Assembly: GCF_000002425.4 (NCBI RefSeq)
Contig: NC_037258.1
Location: forward strand, 4,069,709 to 4,133,708
Source: Physcomitrium patens
Lineage: Eukaryota > Streptophyta > Bryopsida > Funariales > Funariaceae
Direction: 5' to 3'
Length of the DNA: 64,000 nt
Part shown: one piece after another, positions 50,619 to 61,020 of the stretch
How the letters are laid out: every line of letters begins with the position of its first letter
Numbering within the stretch: position 1 is the first letter of the stretch
Notes under the pieces: generated by a model
What the model saw: the letters and a program-made list of their open reading frames with translations, nothing else
Told to the model about the DNA's origin: nothing
Databases searched by the model: none
Made by a program: the position numbers and the translations under genes

Positions 50619-51386
50619 TTAAAAATACACAAACATGTACACATATGAAATAAATGAACAAGGCAACCAATTTTGTATGGTGCTTTGGCAACAATTGAAA
50701 CATTATTTGTGGACTCTTAGAATACACTCATCTCCATCTTCTTCGTCTTCTAGTGTTGGCAATCATGGACAAATGGTGCAACATGCTTGGTAACCAACAA
50801 ATTTGAATGAAGATTACCATCCATGTGATGAATGTGGACACAAATGGGTTGTTGAACAATGCACAAGTTAGTCCTGTGAGTAACATTCAAGTGCCTTCCA
50901 TGTCAAGGTATAAAACACAAGCCTTAACTTTAAATAGATTCAATTCATTAATTATGTCTATGTTAGAAAATGGAAAATGTGTTTTCTACTGTGCCTTGCA
51001 AGACATGGAATAATCTCATTTTGAGCATGTATGTTGTTTACTATAGTAAGTGGCAACATTTCTACCAATTATACAACTTTATTGTGAAATGAACTTTTGT
51101 ATTATGTTTTATTTTACCTCTTTTTATTATTTTACTTTTAAATGTTTGAGCAATCAACTGTCACACACATGTCTATTCATGCACAGAAAAGCATGCCAAT
51201 CACATTGAAACATTCAGTTTTCGAATTTTATATAACACTTGTAATTTCTGTATTGCTGTAAATATATTTATGTTTAAAAATGAATTACAATGTGGGAGAG
51301 ATAATTCTGTAAGTATTCATGTTTGTTTATATGTGAATTATTTTAAAACAAACATATTTATTATATTTTTAAAACATAGAATTAGT

Positions 51387-51435
<49 letters not shown>
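51387..51435. repeat. Compound (TA)n-(TG)n microsatellite
   Basis: Same architecture as the tracts at 37595 and 57769. Confidence 0.95.
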
Positions 51436-53153
51436 TACACATAGTTTAATGGTAAACTTTTTAAAAAGTAAAAAAATGAAAAAAATAAATAAATAATAAA
51501 ACTTCACAGCAACTGACCTGAGATAATTCTCAAAAGAATATGAATCTTTTTGGTTTTGCTTGAACCAAATGACGTACACAATTTATATATATATATATAT
51601 ATATATATCTTTTTAATAATGCAAATAATAATAAAATGCACCATTCTTAATACATTGACTTCTCTTGATACATAAATAATCAATTAAATTACAACTAAAG
51701 TTCTCTTTATACTCAATAATGATTCAACTGTATCATTATTTGTGTTGTACTAAGATAAGGCATTACAAGATTCTGAAAATTCATGTAGGGTAATATCATG
51801 CTTTGCTTGTCCATAAGATAATGTGATTTTGAATTCCTCACCACAGACCATATAATAATTTCTACCACCATATCTATATCTATATATATATATATATAAA
51901 AACAATACTAGTTTTCAGGGGAACAATTATGACCACTCTACAAGTAGAAAGAGTGGGAGACAGGATTCTGTCTTTGTACTTTCTTTTGCCAAAAGGTGAG
52001 GATTTAACTAATGAGCTATTAGTCAAACTACATAAATAGCATCCTATGAAGAATAACTCAACCTTGTTGTTGAAGATACAAAAGAAAAGAATGTGTGTTA
52101 TTATATATATGTATATATATAAATATATATATATATATACACATAAACACACACATGCATATTATTCACTCACTAATATGCCAACTCTCTGTTGCACTCA
52201 CTCTCTGAATAAAAAGGAGAAGAGAAAGAGTGAAGACCCACCTTGGAAGTCATGGGCTGGAGGAAAAAATAAACAAGTGAACAAACAAATCCAAACACCT
52301 TCATTTGGTCTGCTATTTTATTAAATTAAGAGAGAGGGATATTCATCTTTGTCTTCACTCTATATTCTTATCATTTTAATAGAAATAAATAGAGATTTGC
52401 CTTTGGCTCTACTTTTCTATTTGTTTTTTGTTTTGTTTTGTTTTGTTTTTTTTTTCCTTTTATTATTATTGTTATTAGTGTTGTTTTAAAGTATTTATTT
52501 TACAGTTTAGGCCTTTCCTTACCTGGATGGATGGATGAATGTCTGGATGGATGTGTTCGTTTGCTTTTGCATGTGTGTGTGTGTGTGTGTGGGCTTAGCT
52601 GGGCATGGTGTTGTTGGATGGCTCTTTCTCATGTGGAGCCATTGGGGTGCATCGTGATTCACATTTTGAATGGGGGCCACACCAATGATGGGAGCCTGCA
52701 GCAGTAGGTGGCCAGTGGCCAACCCTGTTTATACAAACAAACCTATTTATGCATTTATATTTATATAATAGTAGATGTTCACATATATATATATATATAT
52801 ATATATAACCAATAGGTCATTAGTACAGTTGGCCTTGTGAAGGCTCTGAAGTAGGAGGACCTTCCAAACATACCCAAGGACAAGCAACCCACTCAGATAC
52901 ACCCCCCCCCCAACTTTCCTAGTTAAAAAGAAACACATGTATCTTATAATATGATATATAAAAATATAAAAATAAGTAATTAATAAGAAGATTTTTTTTT
53001 GACTTTGTTGACCAAGCTATGCTTTTTTGAGTTGGATGAGTTGATTCATCAAAGCCTTTATGTTTTAGATGGATGGGTTCATGCATCCCACCATGTTGAG
53101 TTGTGAAATATTGATAATGTTGTTTAATGGAATCATTGTGCATGTGTTATCTT

Positions 53154-53182
53154 TCTATCTATCTATCTATCTATCTATCTAT
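53154..53182. repeat. (TATC)n microsatellite
   Basis: Seven tetranucleotide units. Confidence 0.9.
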
Positions 53183-54826
53183 TATTCATACTTTTGTGAA
53201 CTTGACATTCCATGCCAATACATCCTGTTCCTGCAGATGGGACAAGAATACTATTTCTCTTAAGGAATCAAGTTGGAGAAATTGAGGTTTTAAATTTTAA
53301 GATAAAACATTTTTGTATTTTGATTTGAATTCTGGTTTTTTGAAGGCATTGAATTCATGCTAGAAAATTCTTTCCCATTCCATTAATTGAAAAAAAATTA
53401 CTCATGTTTTATGTTATGATATGTTTGTGTGCTTGTCTCTACATCTAAGCATATTATTACAGCAGGAATATTAAACCAACAATACAAAAACCACAAAACT
53501 TATTTCATCTTGGAAAGCATGTAACTGTAGTGCATAATCACTGCTAATGATATGTTAAAGGTTTTACTATGTATGAGTACATGTACAATCTAGCCACATA
53601 AATTTATAAAGAAAAAGTTAAACATAGCCTCACTGCTTCCTATGTTGCAAGAATAGCTATCATAAGTTTATTGTTTTATATTTCATGTTGTTATTTTATT
53701 ACATATCAATACTTGCTTCTGTTTTTACTGATAAATTTAAGTTGATTGATTTCATATATATATATATATATATATATACATTGTATTTTTATTTATTTTT
53801 ACTTTCATATCCACTTGGTCTGGTGACTATTTATCAATTAAAACCTTGATAATTTATGATGATGGTTTTTTGTTTGAGTTTGCCTATTTTTTATTATTAT
53901 TATTTATTGGATGAATCTACCATTTTATTTTTAATTATTGGTAAAAAGAATATAAATTTCATCTTTTAATATTTAAAAAAATTAAAAAAATAATTTATTG
54001 TAATTAGTATAACAATAAATATCATTGACGTGGTGTGGAAGACACACAGGCACCTGTCACCAACTTCATCAATTTAAAATTCAGACATATACACGTTCAT
54101 ACATTTTTACCTCTGTATATTATAAATGAAACTAGTTGCATCAAAATTACATCATCAGTTCAATCAACACAAAAATAAAATAATTCAGATTATTAAAAAT
54201 GTAGTTTATTTGTTTTGATATTTGGCCTTTTGTCTTAATTTATTGTATTTTATTGCTTGTGATGTTTTTAAAATTGCACAAACACATTTTAGTCACAACC
54301 TATTATTTTCATTCATTAATACAACCATTATAGTACAGATATGCATGAGTTCACTAATGTCATAGTATTTTGCAATCCAATTGTGCTCCAATCTTTAAAC
54401 AGATGATTTATAAATCTTGCTCTTTCTTGTAGCTTTTTGTATAAAATTCCACACTATATTGAACACTCTGGCATCCATTAATAATCTTGCCTAGTGTTTC
54501 AAAAACACCAAACTGAAATAGAAAAGAAAAAGAAAAAGTAAATGTAAGCTTGGTTGGGCAAATAGAGAATTGATAAATGAATCCACTATCAAATAATTCA
54601 CTACACAAGTTTTCAATCATTATAAAAATTACATCATTTCTGGAAAAAAAAAAAAAAAAAAAAAATCTAAAAAAAAACTCTAAAAAAACTTTGAAGCAAC
54701 AGTTTGTTCTATTTTCCCACATAAAAAAAGTCCAAATAATGTTCCGTGTGTTTTATTGTTGGAGTAAAAAACACAACAAACCTTGCCTTCATTTATGACT
54801 TCTAACAATGAGTGCCATGACACCCC

Positions 54827-54835
54827 AAACCCTAA
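54827..54835 (+). promoter_or_regulatory. Telo-box in GC island
   Basis: AAACCCTAA within CCCCAAACCCTAATTGAG, at the start of the GC island 54800-55350. As a 9-mer it can occur by chance; the same motif overlaps the TATA box of the LHCB9-like gene, which makes it worth noting. Confidence 0.25.
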
Positions 54836-56899
54836 TTGAGTGCGGTCAACCATGCTATAAACAACAAAAATGTCACTTACTTTTGCTTGAAGCTTTGACC
54901 CCAAAATCAAGTTTGACAATCACAAGAATCAAGCATTTGGCGAGGGGGGACAATAGCACCCCCTGGTCCCATATACAAAACGAAACCTAGGAATCCACAT
55001 TGGTGTATTTCAAACCCATGTGAGAATGCACTAATCTCAACCCTTATCTCTACAGTGCCACACTTCCACAGCAAAAAAGGGACCAAACAAATGGCATTCA
55101 ATGAGAAGAAGAAGAAGAAGGAGAAGAAGCAGATGAGGAAGGCATGGGGCTTTATTTAGGGCAAGGGGGGTTCTCATGGGTTGGATGTTATGCGCACAGT
55201 TTTGTTCACAAGTAGGGGAACCACGGGGAACGTTTGCGAGTGGAACATTCTGGACAGAGATCTCATTTGCCACATGAACCTCGAACTGAGCCCAGTACTG
55301 TAGAGTTGGTTTAGTACTATTTATGCCAGGGTATCATTGTGGTGCTGTAAATGTGTCTGAGAGAGCACCCTATCATATTGGAGTCAACCCGTCGCAGCCG
55401 TTGCATTGTTTGCTTCAGAAAAAATCAATGTATATTTATTTTATTTTTGAATTTATTTTGTAGATTTTCACGTTTTACCTTAAATAAACGGAAGAATTTT
55501 CATTTCAAGGATTTAAGTGGATTAAATACATTTGGATAGAAAAAGAAAAGGGTGATTGCAATCAAGCTTACCCTGTGGGTTATGCCCTAAAAGTGACTTG
55601 AACTAACATGGGGTGGGAAAAATTTGTTGGCCTTATTCAGACAATGAATTGTTGTTCCCTTCACTTGTAAGCCAATGGTTACATCTGATTCTGTGATGTG
55701 CTTTTTTTTGCCTCTAGATTCTTAGCATTTTACATTTTTTTGTGTTTTTATGTTATTATGTTCTTAAATTTTCTATACATTTTATTTTATTTTATTTTGA
55801 TATTTCATGACCTAAGTCATAATGCCAAAAAAGAAAAGAAACAAAAGAAGTTGTGTGTTTATTGTGCAATAAGTGTCAATAAGCCATTCTGAAATTTTGT
55901 GGTATTCAGATGATCAATTAGAAAATCCTTTAAAAATCATAGAGTAATTGAGAAAAATAAACTTTGTGTTGAAAGAATTTTGCCAAGATGACTTGTTTGT
56001 ATTCAAAGGCTGTACACAACACATGGTTATTGCTAATCATCATTAATTTGTTTGATAACTTTTCTGTCCCCTTCATTGTTTTTTAAATCATATTTGTAGT
56101 TTGAATACTTTTGTAGCAGAAAACATTGCATGCCTTTATATACTCAGGATTCTCTTTTCTATTTATTTTTTATTTTATTTATTTTTTTGTTTTAAGAATT
56201 GTTTACTCTCTTTTGCAACAATAATTGTGGTGCCACATGGAACATTGCATTGATGAGTTTTTCATTTAGACTTTTGTCCCAAAATGTTTTATCTTCAAAA
56301 TATTTGTTAAAATTTTAAAATTCAATTGACTATTGAAAAATATATGAATTCAAATCATTTTAGATTTATTATAAATAGTTGAATTTTCTGAAAAATGATA
56401 GGCATGCTGAAAATTTTTAAATCTCACCAAATATGTCTAATTTGTTTTTTTTGTTTTTTTGTTTTTTTTGCTGTATTCACATGTGTTGTGTGGGTACCTT
56501 TGTCAATGTTTCAAGAACTATACACATGCATGTATATATACCTGATTATGTTTCAAAGATGAGGTTAAGTAGAATAGTGTTATCAAACAATTATTTAGGG
56601 CATGGATTTAAAACATATACATACACAACATTATTAAGTAAAAACAATTTTCAATTTTATCTCCTCACTGAAATCTATATTTATTTTTAAAAAATGAAAC
56701 ACTTTTTAGTTTTATTTTTTAATATAATTTAAAAGCTATGCTCACAAAGTCATTCTAGATTTTTCTGCTTATTCAGTTACACAAACATCACATACAAATA
56801 AATGAATACATAAATAAAGTCAGAAAAAAGGGATGGTGTGACACTACTTTGGCAGCCACATGTAACACTTGCCACATCAAAGGCTTGGCCCCATTAGCA

Positions 56900-56926
56900 C
56901 CCCCTCCCCTCCCCTCCCCTCCCCTC
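56900..56926. repeat. (CCCCT)n repeat
   Basis: Five tandem CCCCT units in the island 56820-57720; the complementary strand is a G4/purine tract. Confidence 0.9.
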
Positions 56927-57076
56927 TGTGTGGAAATACTCTCTCCTGCAAGAGCAGAATTCAGGAGCCAGAGACCCACAACCACAAGAGTGTGCCACGT
57001 CAAGAAGGTGCGTCAGTTTTTGTCCAAGGACCCTGTTGCAGTCAAAGCAGCAGAGTTGTGGGCCATTTGACAGGGA

Positions 57077-57085
57077 AAACCCTAA
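57077..57085 (+). promoter_or_regulatory. Telo-box in GC island
   Basis: AAACCCTAA within GGGAAAACCCTAAATG, in the island 56820-57720. It is directly upstream of an ATG (57086), but the frame that begins there is low-complexity and unconvincing. Confidence 0.25.
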
Positions 57086-57767
57086 ATGAATGCAAAAGGG
57101 AAGAAAGGCAGAAGAAAAGTCCCCCCCCCCCCACCCCCCAGACAGACAGATTCACATACACACACACACATACACACAGAGAGACATTACCATCCCTTTG
57201 TCCTTGTTCTTAAAGCAACTCTTGTGCTCTTTTTTATTGGCAGAGATTTCAGGAAGGAAGCTCCTCCTCTTACTTTTTGCACTGAATGAGTGAGTGAGAA
57301 TGAGAGAGAGAGAGAGAGAGGCTGTGTCTGCCTGCCTTTCCCTTTGAATACATGTTCTCATTCTCGTATTTGGCTCCCAAAACAGAATCCATGTTGCTCT
57401 CCCCCCACCCCAGTCTCAGTGTGTCTCTGAGTCTGACCCATCCCTGAGATTATGTGCAGCTTCAGGATCTTGGTTGTGGAGACTGTATGATTTAGAGATG
57501 ATGCACCAGTGCATTGAAGAAGTTACTAGAGGAGGAGTAATTGCAGGAAAGAATGCAAAGCAAAGATTAGATCAGATTGAACAAAATACAAAGGGAAAAC
57601 TGCTATGACCTAACTTCATGCGGGCCTGTGGTCAAGCAGGGAATGCACCCATGTTGGCAAAATCAGATTGGTGGTATGGCTTGCCCATTTCAAAGGTGGT
57701 GATGAGAGTCCTTGAGACCAGAAGTTGGGATTAGACTTGCCATGGTATTAGAGTTAGTTAGGAGGGA

Positions 57768-57768
<1 letters not shown>

Positions 57769-57803
<35 letters not shown>

Positions 57804-57824
57804 GTGTATGTGTGTGTGTGTGTA
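57769..57824. repeat. Compound (TA)n-(TG)n microsatellite
   Basis: A TA run with one TTTA interruption followed by a TG run. Confidence 0.95.
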
Positions 57825-59099
57825 ATTGCAAGAGGATTATATGGGCTTGCTGGCTGAGTGCCATCCCATCACACACATTCTCTTTCTATGTCTCTGTAGT
57901 TTTTATTTTGTTTTATTTTATTTTCCTTTTCCTTTTTCCAGAGTATCCATCCTTCTGATTCTTGTTTCTCCTTTCATTGAGCAATAATGGTGCTGCAAAT
58001 AACAAGAACGACCCAATAAAAAAGGAAATGTAAATATTAAAAGAAAAGGAAAGAATGACAAGTTATGCCACTGTAATGCAGAATGAGAATACAATAAAAT
58101 AAGATTTCTGAGAACATATCTGAATTACACACATACAGATATGTAAAGTTAATAAAAATGAAAGAAGAATAAACATATGTAGTTATTTTTATTTATTTAT
58201 TCAATAGTTAGTTTGTTTTTGTTTATTTATTTGTTTATTTTGGAATATTTCAACCTCTTGGTATCCTGTATTGCAATTAATTTATAGAGCATATGTCATG
58301 CCTAGATCAGCATTGCCAGATTGAACTGATCCATCTCACACACATGCATACTTGTTCATTCACATGTGGTCAGTAGTTGAAGTCTGTTGGCAAGGAATTG
58401 CTTGAAAATCCTTTGCCTTGTGCAAAATTTAAAATTTTATTTATTTATTGTGTAGTTGGTTGAAAGTGTGAAATGGAAAAAAACAATGTTCTTTCATTTG
58501 AAAATGTCAATGGTTTTGGAAAAAGAAAAATAAGAAAACTTTATGGCTTGCCTGGTATAAACTTAATTTCCTGAATTTGTTTCCAGAATCCTTTACAAAA
58601 TTCAAAAAGTAAAACTTATAAAACTGATTTTCCAAAGCTGAAAATTGCAAAAAGCACAAATCCTTGACTCTTACCTTAGTATTCAAAAGTCTTGCTGTGT
58701 GTTCTGACAGTTTTAAATCTCATCTAATATCATATGTCTCTCAATATTGTATTTTTGTTATTGTGTTTGCATACAAAATTCATGTTAAGAAAATAAATTC
58801 ATGGGATGATTTGGATTTTAAGACTAAAAGTCTATTACAATTCTAATGATGTGATTTTTAACTTGATTTTCACTTGGTCAGCATTTATCAACAAAAAACT
58901 GATAGATGTCATCTAATGTGAATTACTTCATCATAGATTATCATTGTTACATGAATGCACAAGAGCCGATTAGTGACACATTGTATATGATAAAGCTCAT
59001 TCATGTGAATTAAGAATCACATCATATATTCTAGAAGTCTCTATACATGTATGTTTATATATATATATATATATATATATATTTTAAGTGAAAACATGT

Positions 59100-61020
59100 T
59101 GCTTGAATGGAATTTTCTAACCAGCCAGCCACGGAAGGATGAATCGGAAGCTGAAGGCTGAAATCACGCAGTGGAAATACGGGGCGCGGTGAAGAGAGAG
59201 AGCGAGTGAGTGAGAGTGCTTCGATGCAGCAGCGAGGTTGATGATGAGGAAGGAGGGAGGGAGGGAGCAGATGATCCCAGGTGCGATGGTGTGGTTGGGG
59301 GGGAGGACTGCGGGAGCACTGCTTTGCTCTGCAGGTTGAATGGTTTGCTGAAACACCAGGAGCGAGCGAAGGGAAAGGGGAAAGGGAAGGAAGGAAAGGG
59401 AGGGAGGGAGGGAGGATCTCAACAGAAGATCAGTCTTGATTACTCACTTACTTTCTCACTTTCTCACTCACTTACTGTATCACTTACTTACTCACAGCAG
59501 CAGCAGCGGAGGACCAGGGAGGGGGGGAGGGCATGGCAGCTCATGAGTGGAGGAGTGGGCTTGGCCCCGGGGGATGGGGATGGGGATGCCGAACAAGAGG
59601 CGCGATTGCGGGGAACGCAGTTGCAGGCAGAGAGAGGCTTAGGTGGGTTGCCGTTTGCCAGAGTACACTCTTAGACAGTCAGTCCAGTCCAGTCAGTCTT
59701 AGCGAGAGAGAGTGAGAGAGAGAGAGAGAGCGAGCGAGTGAAAGTGAATAGAAAAGAGGAGAGAGAAGAGAAGAGGAGAACAGAACAGTCAGGCAGTCAC
59801 CTCCCCCCCGTCGTGAGAGGGGGGGGGGGGGGAGGAAGGAAGGAAGGAAGGAAGGAAGGAAGGACCAACCAACCAACCAACCAACTAGCTAACCAACGGG
59901 GGGCTGGGCTGGGCGGGGTGATGAGGGGGGGGAGGGTCCGTGGTGGTTTCTTCTTCACAGCGTGGTCCCTCGGATATTTGGTCAATTTTACCGCGACTGC
60001 CCCTCGCAGTAACATGTTAAATGAACGTCCCGGATATGAAGCAAGGGACTAAAAGGCCAAACAGGGAGGGAGGGAGGGAAGTACAGTAGGCCAGACAGAC
60101 AGAGGTAGGAAGGCAAGGAAGGGAAAGGAGCGAGAGAGCCGGGAGGGGGGGGGGAGAGAATAAGGGACTGAGCCAATGGGCGAGCTGTGTTAGGGCGTTC
60201 CGACCAGCGTAGGATAGCCTAGCCTAGCTAGAGTGATGGTGTAAGAAGGAGCAGCAGCAGCATTGCAGGCAGGCAGCCCGGACAGGACAGGACCGGAACG
60301 GGACGAGAGCACCGGCCCCACACTCCATTCCACTGTTTCCTTAGCGTTGTTTGTTGTTTATTGTATGGTTTTTGGAGGCCCGGTGTGTTGCCATGTTGTT
60401 GTTGCGTAGCGGGGGCAGAGATCAGTGCGGGGGCGCGAGAGAGAGTCGAGGGACACAGTTACTTGCGCCATATATGTTGCTCCTTCCCTTTGCGCACGCG
60501 CACATTGGCAGGTGAGGAGGGTGAGGGGGTTGGTCCAGCTTCGATCGGGGCAGGAGAGGTGGTGGTGTTGCAAGGTGTTGTATAAGTGCGTGTGTTTGTG
60601 TGTGAGAGAGAGAGAGAGCGCGCGAGAGGTTGAGGTGAGAGAGGAAATATCTAGTCTGATGACTAGTGATGACCTAGGGGTTTGAATTACTCTTGAGAAA
60701 GGATCAACCGTGGTGGTGGGATACTGGCAACAGTGCAGCAGCTTTGACGTGTGTCTGACAAGCTGGGAGCTTGCATCAGAGGTACTACTCTCTCAGTGGG
60801 ATTTTGGTGGACGAAGGACGGGGTGGTGAAGGTGAGAGGGGCGGGGCGGGGCGAAAAGTGTATGGTACAAGGAGGATCATTGCGTCTTCGGTGATCAATA
60901 GAGGAAGGTTGCGTCTGGTTGGATTGGATGAGTATTTGAGGGGAAGGAGGGAGCGTGAGAGCGCTTGCATGGGCTATAGAGCATTCAGTGCAGAAAGGTG
61001 GAGATGAGGGAACTTGCAGG
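59100..61020 (+). other. Purine-rich promoter/leader-like segment
   Basis: An abrupt switch at about 59100 from AT-rich desert to GC- and purine-rich plus-strand sequence, with GAGAGA and GGGAGG runs (for example 59250-59270, 59395-59415, 59710-59735, 60065-60080, 60600-60620). Reading frames on both strands, up to 154 codons (59210-59674), are Gly/Arg/Glu-rich from the repeats and are not family-like. Purine-rich GA tracts like these are common in plant core promoters and 5' leaders. Assignment to a gene beyond the right edge is inference. Confidence 0.35.
59819..59885. repeat. G14-(GGAA)n-(CCAA)n compound tract
   Basis: Fourteen guanines (59819-59832) run into GGAA units to 59863 and then CCAA units (59865-59885). 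The 45-base polypurine run, preceded by a CCCCCCC pyrimidine tract at 59803-59809, could adopt triplex or G-quadruplex structures. Confidence 0.9.

Larger units (their letters stand above)
50150..59090. other. Intergenic DNA with GC islands and microsatellites, no assignable gene
   Basis: AT-rich DNA dominates, punctuated by TA-type tracts at 50584-50615, 51387-51435 (with TG), 51585-51608, 51871-51898, 52101-52154, 52782-52807, 53754-53779, 57769-57824 (with TG) and 59056-59082, (TATC)n at 53154-53182 and a poly(A) at 54643-54664. Moderate-GC islands lie at about 52180-52720, 54800-55350 and 56820-57720. ORFs within them (for example 54680-54919 minus, 56869-57213 plus) carry no recognisable domain. 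The islands may be promoters or unrecognised noncoding transcripts. Confidence 0.5.

Noticed and set aside
59210..59674. 154-codon ORF, the longest in the right-hand region
   Set aside because: Composition is dominated by GGA/GAG repeats and Ser-Leu repeats from ACTCACTT units, and there is a comparable frame on the opposite strand. No domain resemblance.
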